The notes: generated by a model not told the origin, from the letters alone. A DNA stretch of 29,631 bases from Candidatus Bipolaricaulota bacterium (GCA_015661965.1 DQVA01000215.1:1-29631), one strand, 5' to 3'; positions 6,389 to 17,339 are shown, numbered from the stretch's first letter. Program-made: numbers and translations.

Positions 6389-9300
6389 GTGGTAATTTCC
6401 GGTGACGATATCAAAAAGGTGCGTCTGAGCCTAGCATCTCCCGAGGAGATGCTGTCTTGGTCGCGGGGGGAGGTCACCAACTCCGAGACCATCAACTACC
6501 GGACCCATAAGCCGGAGCGGGGGGGCCTGTACGCGGAGGAGATCTTCGGCCCAGAGAACGATTACGAGTGCGGCTGCGGCAAATACAGGGGGAAGAAATT
6601 CGAGGGCATCACCTGTGAGAAATGCGGCGTCTTGGTGACCGACTCCTCAGTACGCCGGGTCAACATGGGCCACATCAAACTGGCCAGCCCCGTGGTGCAC
6701 TTCTGGTACCTGAAAGGGGTAGCTAGTCCCCTTTCCCGCTTGCTTGGGATTAAGCGCCGGGACCTGCGCCGGATCGCATACTATGAAACGGAAACCTCTC
6801 GGGAGGAACTGTACGTGGTCACCTCTTCCTCCTCCCCCAAGGTAAAGGTCGGGGAAACCCTGTATGCCACCGAGGTGCGCATCCTGTCCGGGGCCTATAC
6901 CTTCCAAGTGGAGCGGGCGTTCCTGGTGGAGAAGGCCCCCCGGGTGGTGGCAGAGGAGGCTGGCACCGCCTTGATCGAGGAGCGCAAGCTCCAGACCGGG
7001 GAGCCGTTCCGGGTGGTGGTGATCGGCAAGCACGAATACCCGGTGACCAGGGAGGCGGAGCTCTATGTGGAGGACGGCGAACAGGTGGAACAGGGACAGC
7101 TTCTCTGCGAGCGACCGGCCGGGGAGGTCTGTTCCCAGACCATGTTCGAAATGCTGGCGGCCCGCTATGAGGGGGTGGAGGGGGGGGGCATCACCGAGAC
7201 CGTGGACAACCTCACCTTCCTGGTGACCCGGGTGAAAGGGGATGTGCCCCTGCGGGTGGGACAACAGATCTCCACCCTGGAAAAACGGGCCTACGAGCGG
7301 GCCTTCCCCGGCACCTTCGAGGCCGCGACCGGCGCCCACGGCATCAAAGGCCTGCTCGCCAACCTGGATTTGGAGGCCCTGTCCGAGGAACTGTGGGACC
7401 AGCTCGATCACACCGCCAATCAAGGCGAGCGGAGGCGGCTTCTCCATCGCCTGGAGGTGGTGGAACAGCTGAAGAAGTCCGGCAACCGTCCAGAGAACAT
7501 GGTGCTTGAGGTGGTGCCGGTGCTACCGCCCGCCCTGCGGCCCATGATCCAGCTAGAGGGCGGCAAGTTCGCCACCACCGACCTCAACGACCTGTACCGG
7601 CGGATCATCAACCGCAATAACCGGCTCAAGAAGCTGATCGAGATGGGGGCCCCGGAGATCATCCTCCGGAACGAACGGCGCATGCTCCAGGAAGCTGTGG
7701 ATGCCCTGATCCACAACGAGAAGAAGGACAACCCCATCCGGGGCCGGGATGGCCGTCCACTCAAGTCCCTGTCGGAGCGGATCCAGGGAAAGCAGGGGCG
7801 CCTGAGGCGACATCTGCTCGGACGCCGGGTGGACTACTCCGCCCGGGCCGTGATCGTGGTGAACCCAAAGCTCAAGCTCTACCAGTGTGGCATCCCCCGC
7901 AAGATGGCCCTGGAATTGTTCAAACCCTTCGTGCTGGCCCGGTTGGAGGACGTGTCCTTCTCCGACTATGACGAGGTAAAGAATCGCGCCCTGGCCGGGG
8001 AACTCCCGGAGGTGTGGGACATCTTGGACGTGCTGATCAAGGAATACCCAGTGCTCCTGAACCGGGCCCCCACCTTGCATCGCCTGTCCATCCAGGCCTT
8101 CGAGCCGGTGTTGGTGGACGGGGATGCAATCCAGATCCACCCCCATGTCTGCCCCCCCTACAACGCCGACTTCGATGGGGATCAGATGGCGGTGCATCTG
8201 CCCTTGTCCAAGGAGGCGGTGCGGGAGGCCAAGGAGCTGATGCTTTCGGCCAAGAACATCCTGTCCCCGGCCCATGGCGGCCCCCTGGCCGTGCCCACCC
8301 AGGACCAGGTGTATGGGTTCTTCTACCTCACCATGCTCAACCCCCAGGGGAAGGGGGCGGGCAAGGCGTTCCGGTCAGTGGAGGAGGCCCTGAAGGCCTA
8401 CGAACACGGGGTGATCGAGCTCCACTCACCGGTGAAGATCCGCATCGAGGGGGAACTCATCGAAACCTCACTGGGACGTGCCCTCCTCAACCAGGCCTTC
8501 CCCCCGGACCTCCGGGACTACACCCTCACCTTCGACTCCCGCATCACCCGCCGTAAGGTGCTGGAGTGCTTCCTGCGGTACGGCTGGGAGCGAACCGCGG
8601 AGCTGTTGGACCGGGTCAAGGAACTGGGGTTCAAATACGCTACTCTTTCCGGCCTCACCATCTCCATCCGGGATTGCGAGATCCCGCCGGAGAAATGGAA
8701 GCTGATCCGGGAAGCCCAGGAGAAGGTGGAACGGATTAACCGCATGTACGAGCGGGGCCTGGCCACCGAAACCCAGCGCTTCCAGGCGGTGGTGCGGGTG
8801 TGGCGGGACACGGTGGACAAGGTGGAGAAAGCCACCATGGACAACCTGGCCAAGAACCCGTTCAACCCGGTGTGGGGCATCGTGGCCTCGGGGGCGCGGG
8901 GCTCCTCCAGCCAGGTGAAGCAGCTTTCCGGGATGCGGGGCCCCATGGCCGACCCCCAGGGCCGGGTGATCGAATGGCCGGTGATCTCCAACTTCCGGGA
9001 GGGCCTGTCCATCATCGAGTACTTCATCTCCACCCACGGGGGGAGAAAGGGCACCGCGGACACCGCCCTGAGGACCGCCGACGCCGGCTACCTCACCCGC
9101 CGGCTGGTGGATGCCTGTGTGGACGTGATCGTGAAGGAACACGATTGCGGCACCCGCCAGGGGGTGGAGATCGACCCGTTGTACTTCGTGGGTGGGGGGA
9201 TCATGGAGTTCATCCCCGAGCGCATCTACGGGCGGGTCACCGCCGAGCCCATCTTCCACCCGGTCACCGGGGAGATCCTGGTGGAACGAAACGTGATGAT

Positions 9301-11338
9301 CGACCGGGAGACCGCCGAACGGGTGGGGAACTTGGAGGTGGAGTTGGACCTCACCGCCGAAGGGGCCCCCGACCGGGCCGTGCACGCCAAGGCGGTGGAT
9401 GATGTCCGGCACCCGGAAACCGGGGCGGTGCTGGTGCGCCGGGACGAGACCCTGACCCCGGAACTGGTGGAGGAGCTGGTGGCCGCTGGAGTGACCTCCA
9501 TCCTGGTGCGGCCCCGCATCGTTATCCGATCCCCCACCACCTGCCAGACCCCGGAGGGCATGTGCCAACTGTGTTACGGGATGGACCTAGCCTTCCACCG
9601 GCTGGTGGATTTGGGCACGGCGGTGGGGGTGATCGCCGCTCAATCCATCGGTGAGCCGGGCACCCAGCTCACCATGCGGACCTTCCACACGGGGGGCGTG
9701 GCCGGGGTGGACATCACCCAGGGCCTGCCCCGGGCCGAGGAGCTGTTCGAAGCCCGCAAGACCACCCGTTCCGCCCACGCCACCGTCGCCCCCCTCGCCG
9801 GCCATATCACCAAGGTGGAGACCACCCGGACCGGCAAAGAGCTGGTGGAGATCACCTCCACCCCCCGCACCGTGCGGCTGCCCGCCGCCCTCCTGCAGGT
9901 GGGGGAAGGGGAGGAAGTGGACGCCGCCTCCTTCCTCTCCCTCCGCTCCCCGTTGGACGGAGTGGCCTTCTACTTCCAAGAGGACGGCCGCCGGTTCCTG
10001 GCCATCCTGGACACCACCGGACTGGACCGGGTGTACACCCTGCCCGAAGGGGTGGCCCCCGCGGTAGGGCATCGGGCCCAAGTGGCCGAGGGGGACGCCT
10101 TAAGCGAGGAGTACCACATCGAGGCCCCGCTGGCAGACCTCCCCGGCCGGGTGGAACTGCGCCAGCAAGGCAAAAAGCGATTCGTGGTGATCCACGGGGA
10201 GGGCGGGGAAACCAGGGAATATGAGGTCCCCTACGGGGCCCAGATCCTGGTCCAAGACGGGGAGGAGGTGGAGAAAGGGCGGAAGCTGACCACCCGGTCC
10301 CGGCCCCTGACCGTAACCGCCGAGACCGAGGGCATAGTCCTCCGCTCAACCGGCAGCCTGGCGATCCTGTCCCCCTCCAGCCGGGGGGTGGTGCTCCCGC
10401 TGACCCCGGATCTGATGACCATGGTGGAGCATGGGGCCCCGGTGCGGGCAGGACAGGAGATCCTGCGGCTCAACCTGCCCCAAGGCGAGACCATTCTCAT
10501 CGATCAGGTCACCGTGACGGGCGAAGTGGCCACTGTCCGGTTGCGCTACCGGGCGCGGGTGGAGTGCTCGGAGATGGCGGTGGTGCGGGAAGGGGACAAG
10601 GTGGAGCGGGGCGAACCCCTCTCCAAGGGCGTCATCCCCCCCCACAGCCTGATGGAGGTGGCCGGGGTGTTGAAGACCCGGGAGTACCTGCTCACCGAGC
10701 TTCAGCGGGTCTACAAGTCCCAGGGCGTGGACATCAACGACAAGCACTTCGAGGTGGTCATCCGCCAGATCCTCAACAACGTGAGGATAGAGGACCCTGG
10801 GGAATCGGAATTCATGCTGAACGACATCGTGCCCTTGGAGGTGTTCCAGCAGGAGGTGCGTCGTCTCTCCGAGGAGAACGACCGTATCCGCCGGCAGCGG
10901 GAGGAGCTGGTGGGGGCGGTGCTCCTGGCCCCGGTGAGCAAGGGCGGGGTGACGCTGGCCGAGGCCGGGGAGGAGATCACCGAACGTCTCCTGGAGCGGA
11001 TGGTGGCCCATGGGGTGAGGCAGGTGCGGGTGGAGTTGCACGGGGAGCCCCGCACGGTGCGGATCCTGGAGTACCGGCTGCCCCAGGGGGAACGGGAGCT
11101 GCTCAGGATCTCCCGGGCGGCCCTGCTCAGAAAATCCTGGCTGGCGGCCGCATCGTTCGAGCGCACCACCAAGGTGCTGGCGGACGCCGCCCTGCGGGGG
11201 GAGGAAGACCCCCTCCTGGGCCTGAAGCCGTGCCTGATGGTGGGGAAGAAGATCCCGGTGGGGACCGGTTTCCCCCGCCAGAAGCCGCAGGAGGGCTCCC
11301 CAGAGGAAGAGCCCGCCGCGCAGGTGGAGGAACGTTGA
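6389..11338 (+). CDS. rpoC: DNA-directed RNA polymerase beta' subunit
   Basis: This 1649-residue protein forms most of the RNA polymerase active site with beta. The N-terminal zinc site is C61, C63, C76, C79. A large extra region follows (about 150-380), like the insertion in Thermus and Thermotoga beta'. The conserved core resumes at RPENMVLEVVPVLPPALRPM. The catalytic Mg-binding motif NADFDGD is at 592-598 (D594, D596, D598). The bridge-helix region contains IVASGARGSSSQVKQLSGMRG, read here in two overlapping parts. The second zinc site is C920, C1052, C1059, C1062, and the trigger loop is GEPGTQLTMRTFHTGG just after it. GTG 6389 is chosen because GAGGTGAG (6375-6382) precedes it and VRLSLASPEEM then sits at the usual distance. 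rpoB is not upstream, unlike in most bacteria. Confidence 0.98.
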   Translation: MVISGDDIKKVRLSLASPEEMLSWSRGEVTNSETINYRTHKPERGGLYAEEIFGPENDYECGCGKYRGKKFEGITCEKCGVLVTDSSVRRVNMGHIKLASPVVHFWYLKGVASPLSRLLGIKRRDLRRIAYYETETSREELYVVTSSSSPKVKVGETLYATEVRILSGAYTFQVERAFLVEKAPRVVAEEAGTALIEERKLQTGEPFRVVVIGKHEYPVTREAELYVEDGEQVEQGQLLCERPAGEVCSQTMFEMLAARYEGVEGGGITETVDNLTFLVTRVKGDVPLRVGQQISTLEKRAYERAFPGTFEAATGAHGIKGLLANLDLEALSEELWDQLDHTANQGERRRLLHRLEVVEQLKKSGNRPENMVLEVVPVLPPALRPMIQLEGGKFATTDLNDLYRRIINRNNRLKKLIEMGAPEIILRNERRMLQEAVDALIHNEKKDNPIRGRDGRPLKSLSERIQGKQGRLRRHLLGRRVDYSARAVIVVNPKLKLYQCGIPRKMALELFKPFVLARLEDVSFSDYDEVKNRALAGELPEVWDILDVLIKEYPVLLNRAPTLHRLSIQAFEPVLVDGDAIQIHPHVCPPYNADFDGDQMAVHLPLSKEAVREAKELMLSAKNILSPAHGGPLAVPTQDQVYGFFYLTMLNPQGKGAGKAFRSVEEALKAYEHGVIELHSPVKIRIEGELIETSLGRALLNQAFPPDLRDYTLTFDSRITRRKVLECFLRYGWERTAELLDRVKELGFKYATLSGLTISIRDCEIPPEKWKLIREAQEKVERINRMYERGLATETQRFQAVVRVWRDTVDKVEKATMDNLAKNPFNPVWGIVASGARGSSSQVKQLSGMRGPMADPQGRVIEWPVISNFREGLSIIEYFISTHGGRKGTADTALRTADAGYLTRRLVDACVDVIVKEHDCGTRQGVEIDPLYFVGGGIMEFIPERIYGRVTAEPIFHPVTGEILVERNVMIDRETAERVGNLEVELDLTAEGAPDRAVHAKAVDDVRHPETGAVLVRRDETLTPELVEELVAAGVTSILVRPRIVIRSPTTCQTPEGMCQLCYGMDLAFHRLVDLGTAVGVIAAQSIGEPGTQLTMRTFHTGGVAGVDITQGLPRAEELFEARKTTRSAHATVAPLAGHITKVETTRTGKELVEITSTPRTVRLPAALLQVGEGEEVDAASFLSLRSPLDGVAFYFQEDGRRFLAILDTTGLDRVYTLPEGVAPAVGHRAQVAEGDALSEEYHIEAPLADLPGRVELRQQGKKRFVVIHGEGGETREYEVPYGAQILVQDGEEVEKGRKLTTRSRPLTVTAETEGIVLRSTGSLAILSPSSRGVVLPLTPDLMTMVEHGAPVRAGQEILRLNLPQGETILIDQVTVTGEVATVRLRYRARVECSEMAVVREGDKVERGEPLSKGVIPPHSLMEVAGVLKTREYLLTELQRVYKSQGVDINDKHFEVVIRQILNNVRIEDPGESEFMLNDIVPLEVFQQEVRRLSEENDRIRRQREELVGAVLLAPVSKGGVTLAEAGEEITERLLERMVAHGVRQVRVELHGEPRTVRILEYRLPQGERELLRISRAALLRKSWLAAASFERTTKVLADAALRGEEDPLLGLKPCLMVGKKIPVGTGFPRQKPQEGSPEEEPAAQVEER

Positions 11339-11364
11339 ATTCGCCCCCAAAAGTCGTCTAAAAT
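11335..11364 (+). promoter_or_regulatory. Sigma-70-type promoter candidate for the rpsL gene array
   Basis: TTGAAT (11335-11340) and TAAAAT (11359-11364) are 18 nt apart in the 48-nt rpoC-rpsL spacer, the longest gap before the ridA-rtcB spacer. The TGA in the -35 element is the rpoC stop codon. A strong ribosome binding site, TAGGAGGTAG, follows near 11372. It probably adds transcription of the ribosomal genes to read-through from rpoC. Confidence 0.5.
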
Positions 11365-11386
11365 GCGCGCCTAGGAGGTAGCGAGT

Positions 11387-11764
11387 ATGCCGACGTTCAA
11401 CCAACTGGTCCGTTACGGCCGCAAGCCGAAGCGCTCGAAGAGCAAGTCGGTGGCCCTGGAGGAGTGCCCCCAGCGACGGGGTGTGTGTGTGCGGGTGTTC
11501 ACCCGCACCCCCAAGAAGCCCAACTCCGCCCTGCGGAAGGTGGCCCGGGTGCGGCTCTCCAACGGGCGGGAAGTCACCGCCTACATCCCGGGGGAAGGGC
11601 ACAACCTCCAGGAGCACTCCATCGTGCTTGTGCGGGGTGGGCGGGTTAAGGACTTGCCTGGGGTGAAGTACCACATCATCCGGGGGGCGCTGGACGCCGC
11701 CGGGGTGGAGGGACGCCGCCAGGCCCGCTCCCGCTACGGGGTACGCCGCCCCAAGGAGGACTGA
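11387..11764 (+). CDS. rpsL: 30S ribosomal protein S12
   Basis: S12, 125 residues, sits at the decoding centre of the small subunit and monitors codon-anticodon pairing. The family core is intact: CVRVFTRTPKKPNSALRKVA, with K43/K44 in the loop where streptomycin-resistance changes occur, and GGRVKDLPGVKYHIIRG, with K88 and D89, the residue that is methylthiolated in some bacteria. The lysines are wild-type, so no classical streptomycin-resistance substitution is seen. AGGAGGT precedes the ATG. It ends 1 nt before the rpsG start and heads the str gene set. Confidence 0.98.
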   Translation: MPTFNQLVRYGRKPKRSKSKSVALEECPQRRGVCVRVFTRTPKKPNSALRKVARVRLSNGREVTAYIPGEGHNLQEHSIVLVRGGRVKDLPGVKYHIIRGALDAAGVEGRRQARSRYGVRRPKED

Positions 11765-11765
11765 C

Positions 11766-12239
11766 ATGCCCACGTTCGACATCGTCATCCCGGGCCGGGA
11801 CGTGCCCCAAGACATCCGCTACGGCTCCAAGCTGGTGGAAAAGTTCATCAACTACGTGATGTGGGACGGCAAGAAATCCCTGGCCCGGCGCATTGTGTAC
11901 CAAGCGTTCGACATCCTGGAGCGGCGGGGGGAGGGGCCAGCCCTGGAGACGTTCATCAAGGCGGTCCAGAACTGCATGCCCAAGCTGGAGGTCAGGTCCC
12001 GGCGGGTGGGGGGTGCCACCTACCAGGTGCCCTTCGAGGTGCCACCCCATCGGCAGACCATGCTTGCCCTGCGGTGGATCGTGCAGGCGGCCCGCAACCG
12101 CTCGGAGCGCACCATGCCCGAACGCCTGGCCGCGGAGATCGCCGACGCCGCCCGGGGTGAAGGGGCTGCTGTCCAGAAGAAGCTCGAGTCCCACCGCATG
12201 GCCGAGGCCAACCGCGCCTTCGCCCACTACCGCTGGTAG
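11766..12239 (+). CDS. rpsG: 30S ribosomal protein S7
   Basis: S7, 157 residues, nucleates assembly of the 30S head by binding the 3' domain of 16S rRNA and contacts the E-site tRNA and mRNA. The core KFINYVMWDGKKSLARRIVY (26-45) and RRVGGATYQVP (79-89) are standard, as is the C-terminal HRMAEANRAFAHYRW. The N-terminus reads MPTFDIVIPGRDVPQDIRYG instead of the more usual MPRR start, a mild variation. Only the TGA stop of rpsL and 1 nt separate it from S12, so translation is probably coupled. In E. coli S7 represses its own operon; no matching site was identified here. Confidence 0.97.
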   Translation: MPTFDIVIPGRDVPQDIRYGSKLVEKFINYVMWDGKKSLARRIVYQAFDILERRGEGPALETFIKAVQNCMPKLEVRSRRVGGATYQVPFEVPPHRQTMLALRWIVQAARNRSERTMPERLAAEIADAARGEGAAVQKKLESHRMAEANRAFAHYRW

Positions 12240-12255
12240 AGAGGCGAGCCGGCCG

Positions 12256-14341
<2,086 letters not shown>

Positions 14342-14349
<8 letters not shown>

Positions 14350-14650
14350 GGAAAAGATAAGGATCAGGATCCAAGGCTACGACCACCAGATCGTGGACCA
14401 GGCCGTGCGGAAGATCGTGGAGACGGCCAAGGCCACCCGCGCCAAGGTGGCCGGGCCCATCCCGCTTCCCACGGAGCGCCGTCTGTACACGGTGCTGCGG
14501 TCGCCCCACGTCGACAAGCGCTCCATGGAACACTTCGAGCGCAAAGTCCACCGCCGGTTGATCGACATCCGGGAGCCCACCTCCGAGACCATCAATGCCC
14601 TCATGGAGGTGGAGCTCCCCACCGGCATCGACATCGAGATCAAGCTCTAG
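14342..14650 (+). CDS. rpsJ: 30S ribosomal protein S10
   Basis: S10, 102 residues, is a head protein of the 30S subunit and, with NusB, part of the transcription antitermination complex. It matches the family throughout: KIRIRIQGYDHQIVDQAVRK, then GPIPLPTERRLYTVLRSPHV and the C-terminal ELPTGIDIEIKL. The ATG lies inside the end of fusA (ATGGCTAG), giving an 8-nt overlap. No leader of the kind used for L4 autoregulation in E. coli can therefore exist directly before it. It begins the S10 gene set. Confidence 0.98.
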
Positions 14651-14660
14651 GGAGGACGAG

Positions 14661-15284
14661 ATGGCGCTCACGCTCATGGGACGCAAGGTGGGGATGACTC
14701 AATGGTTCAACGGGGACGGGCGGGCTGTGGCCGCCACCGTGGTCCAGATCGAGCCCTCGGTGGTGGTACAGGTGAAAAAGCCCGATACCGACGGCTATGC
14801 CGCCATCCAGCTCGGCTGGGGGACGGTGAAGGAAAGACGGCTTCCCAAGCCGGTGCTGGGCCACTTCCGCAGGGCGGGGGTGGAACCCCGACGGGTGCTC
14901 TACGAGGCTCGGGTGGAAGACCCCACCGCCTTCGAGGTGGGCCAGGAGCTCGGGGTGGATGCCTTCTCCGAGGGGGAGAAGGTGGATGTGACCGGCACCT
15001 CCAAAGGGCGGGGCTTCACCGGCACCATCAAGCGGTGGGGGTTCAGCTACCGGCCGAAGTCGCACGGCCACAAGCTGATCCGCCGCCCGGGCACGGCTGG
15101 CCCCATGGGGCTGCGGAAGGTGATGAAGGGCAAGAAGATGCCGGGCCACTCCGGGGCGGAGACGGTTACCGTGCGTAACCTGGAGATATTGAAGGTGGAC
15201 GCGGAGCGGGGTCTCCTGGTGCTGCGGGGATCGGTCCCCGGCCCGCGGAAAGGGATCCTGAAGATAAGGAAGCACGATGCCTAA
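14661..15284 (+). CDS. rplC: 50S ribosomal protein L3
   Basis: L3, 207 residues, is one of two proteins that initiate 50S assembly and reaches toward the peptidyl transferase centre. The start MALTLMGRKVGMTQWFNGDG is typical, followed by VDVTGTSKGRGFTGTIKRWG and MKGKKMPGHSGAETVTVRNL, with VDAERGLLVLRGSVPGP near the end. ATG 14661 is chosen because GGGAGGA (14650-14656) lies directly upstream. The frame is open further upstream but without family similarity. Its stop overlaps the start of rplD by 8 nt (ATGCCTAA). Confidence 0.98.
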   Translation: MALTLMGRKVGMTQWFNGDGRAVAATVVQIEPSVVVQVKKPDTDGYAAIQLGWGTVKERRLPKPVLGHFRRAGVEPRRVLYEARVEDPTAFEVGQELGVDAFSEGEKVDVTGTSKGRGFTGTIKRWGFSYRPKSHGHKLIRRPGTAGPMGLRKVMKGKKMPGHSGAETVTVRNLEILKVDAERGLLVLRGSVPGPRKGILKIRKHDA

Positions 15285-15918
15285 AGCGAAGCTATATCGA
15301 TTCAACGCATTGGACGCAGGCCCGGAGGAGGTAGAGGTCCCGGAGGCCCTGTTCGGGGGCCCCATCCATCAGGACCTCCTGTACCGGGCGGTACGGGTGT
15401 TCCTCACCAACCAGCGACAGGGCACCGCCAAGGCCAAGACCCGGGGGGAAGTGGCCGGGGGCGGACGTAAGCCCTGGCGGCAGAAGGGGACCGGCCGGGC
15501 CCGGCACGGGTCCATCCGCTCCCCCATCTGGCGCCACGGCGGGGTCACCTTCGGACCGGTGCCCCATAAGGTGCGCCTCGCCCTCCCCAAGAAGATGCGG
15601 CGCAAGGCGCTCATCTCCGCCCTGTCCGCCCGCTGTCAGGCAGGGCGGCTTCTTTTGATAGACAAACTCGGGTTCGAGCGCCCCCGCACTAAAGAGGGGT
15701 TGGCCCTGCTGGAGAAGTTGGAGTGCCCGCCGAAGACGTTGGTGGTGGTGGCCCCGGAGGAGTGGCAGGTAGAGGTCACCAAGACCTTCTCCAACATCCC
15801 CGGGGTGGAATGCGCAAGGAGCGATTTCCTGTCCGCCTACCACGTACTGGCCTACGAAGGCCTGCTCATGACGGAGCGGGCGGTGCAGACCCTGGCCGGG
15901 AGGTTGAGCCATGGCTGA
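15277..15918 (+). CDS. rplD: 50S ribosomal protein L4
   Basis: L4, 213 residues, binds domain I of 23S rRNA, and its extended loop lines the peptide exit tunnel. The loop motif GGGRKPWRQKGTGRAR is at 61-76, followed by GSIRSPIWRHGGVTFGP. The remainder, with KMRRKALISALSAR and the C-terminal TERAVQTLAGRL, is of family type. In E. coli L4 also represses the S10 operon through a leader hairpin; the fused gene arrangement here leaves no room for that leader. It overlaps rplC by 8 nt upstream and rplW by 8 nt downstream. Confidence 0.97.
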   Translation: MPKAKLYRFNALDAGPEEVEVPEALFGGPIHQDLLYRAVRVFLTNQRQGTAKAKTRGEVAGGGRKPWRQKGTGRARHGSIRSPIWRHGGVTFGPVPHKVRLALPKKMRRKALISALSARCQAGRLLLIDKLGFERPRTKEGLALLEKLECPPKTLVVVAPEEWQVEVTKTFSNIPGVECARSDFLSAYHVLAYEGLLMTERAVQTLAGRLSHG

Positions 15919-16210
15919 GGTCAGGTTGCATCCAGAGGACATCTTGATTCGCCCCATCCTCACGGAGAAGTCCTGGCGGGACATGGAGGAGGGGAAGTAC
16001 ACGTTCGAGGTCCATCCCCGGGCCACCAAGGTGGACATCCGCCACGCGGTGGAGGAGCTGTTCGGGGTGAAGGTGGTTGAGGTGCGGACGCTGCGACGGC
16101 CGGGCAAGCCCCGCCGGACCAGGATGGATCGAGGGTTTGGCCGTACCAAACAGGAGAAGCGGGCCATCGTCAAGCTCGCTCCCGGCCACAAGATCGACAT
16201 CGTGGGGTGA
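15911..16210 (+). CDS. rplW: 50S ribosomal protein L23
   Basis: L23, 99 residues, sits at the mouth of the peptide exit tunnel and is a docking site for trigger factor and the signal recognition particle. Family features are IRPILTEKSWRDMEEGKYTF and the helix VDIRHAVEELFGVKVVEVRT, followed by the basic loop RRPGKPRRTRMDRGFGRTK and the C-terminal KLAPGHKIDIVG. The ATG is contained in the end of rplD as ATGGCTGA, an 8-nt overlap suggesting coupled translation. Confidence 0.97.
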   Translation: MAEVRLHPEDILIRPILTEKSWRDMEEGKYTFEVHPRATKVDIRHAVEELFGVKVVEVRTLRRPGKPRRTRMDRGFGRTKQEKRAIVKLAPGHKIDIVG

Positions 16211-16217
16211 GGACGAC

Positions 16218-17045
16218 ATGGGGCTGAAGAAGAGGAATCCAGTAACGCCGGGGCAGCGGCACGCAGTGCTCCCCGACTACTCCGAGCTCACGAAGAAGCC
16301 CCCGGAGAAGTCGCTTTTGGTCCCGCTCAAGAAACACGCGGGGCGCAATTCCCAGGGGCGAGTTACCATCCGCCATCGGGGGGGAGGCCACAAGCGCCGC
16401 TATCGGCTCATCGACTTCGCCCGGGAAAAACACGGGGTTCCGGCCAAGGTGGTGTCGGTGGAGTACGATCCCAACAGGTCGGCTTGGATCACCTTGCTAC
16501 ACTATGCGGACGGGGAGAAGCGGTACATCCTGGCCCCGGTGGAGCTCAAGGTGGGGGACGTGGTGGAGGCGGGGGAGAACGCCGAGCCCCGCCCGGGCAA
16601 CGCCCTACCGCTCCGCAAGATCCCGGTGGGAAGCTTCATCCACAACCTGGAGCTGACCCCGGGGTCCGGAGGCAAGATCGCTCGGGCGGCGGGCACCGCC
16701 GCCCAGCTTCTGGGACGGGAGGAGGACCGGGCCGTCGTCCGGCTCCCCTCCGGGGAGGTGCGCCTGTTCAGGGTGGAGTGTATGGCCACCATCGGCCGGG
16801 TGTCCAACCCCGACCACAAGAACATCCGCCATGGCAAGGCGGGCCGGAGCCGGCATCTGGGGCGCAGGCCCCGGGTGCGGGGGGTGGCCATGAACGCGGT
16901 GGACCATCCCCATGGCGGGGGTGAGGGGCGCACCGGCGAGGGGGGGCCGCCCAAGTCCATCTGGGGCTGGCATACCAAGGGTGGGCGCAAGACCCGCAAG
17001 AAGCGGAAGCCCAGCGACTCTCTGATCCTGAAGAGGAGGAAGTGA
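16218..17045 (+). CDS. rplB: 50S ribosomal protein L2
   Basis: L2, 275 residues, supports the peptidyl transferase centre and subunit joining. The RNA-binding motif RGGGHKRRYR is present near residues 55-64, and the C-terminal part has NPDHKNIRHGKAGRSRHLG and VAMNAVDHPHGGGEGRTGEG, including the conserved histidines near the active site. It ends with the usual basic tail, KTRKKRKPSDSLILKRRK. ATG 16218 is chosen because GTGAGGA lies just upstream and the protein then begins in the L2 pattern. The open frame before it overlaps rplW and has no similarity. Its TGA shares one base with the ATG of rpsS. Confidence 0.98.
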   Translation: MGLKKRNPVTPGQRHAVLPDYSELTKKPPEKSLLVPLKKHAGRNSQGRVTIRHRGGGHKRRYRLIDFAREKHGVPAKVVSVEYDPNRSAWITLLHYADGEKRYILAPVELKVGDVVEAGENAEPRPGNALPLRKIPVGSFIHNLELTPGSGGKIARAAGTAAQLLGREEDRAVVRLPSGEVRLFRVECMATIGRVSNPDHKNIRHGKAGRSRHLGRRPRVRGVAMNAVDHPHGGGEGRTGEGGPPKSIWGWHTKGGRKTRKKRKPSDSLILKRRK

Positions 17046-17329
17046 TGGGGCGCTCCAAGAAGAAGGGGCCCTATGTCCACCCCAAGCTCCTGAAGAAGGT
17101 GGAGAAGGCAAAACGGGGGGAGATCTCCGAGATCCGCACCTGGTCTCGGGCCTCCATGATCGTGCCCGACATGGTGGGGCTGACCATCCGGGTGCACAAC
17201 GGCCGGAGCTTCGTGCCCGTGCGCATTACCGAGGCCATGATTGGGCACCGGTTGGGGGAGTTTGCCCCCACCCGCACCTTCCGGGGCCATGGCGGCACTA
17301 AGAAGAAGGGGCCGCCGCCTTTGAAGTGA
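17045..17329 (+). CDS. rpsS: 30S ribosomal protein S19
   Basis: S19, 94 residues, lies in the 30S head and contacts the A-site finger and S13. It reads MGRSKKKGPYVHPKLLKKVE, then TWSRASMIVPDMVGLTIRVH and GEFAPTRTFRGHGGTKKKG, all canonical. ATG 17045 is taken rather than the in-frame GTG at 17042 because the family begins near MGRS and the AGAGGAGGA site is well spaced for it. The TGATG junction with rplB implies re-initiation coupling. Confidence 0.97.
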   Translation: MGRSKKKGPYVHPKLLKKVEKAKRGEISEIRTWSRASMIVPDMVGLTIRVHNGRSFVPVRITEAMIGHRLGEFAPTRTFRGHGGTKKKGPPPLK

Positions 17330-17339
17330 GGTGACGGAA

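Noticed and set aside
10346..11815. Minus-strand open frame of about 489 codons opposite the rpoC end and rpsL
   Set aside because: Antisense shadow of rpoC and rpsL with low-complexity sequence.
11893..12255. N-terminal extension of EF-G by 121 codons
   Set aside because: The segment lies entirely within rpsG and its spacer in another frame, has no EF-G similarity, and the family N-terminus begins at 12256.
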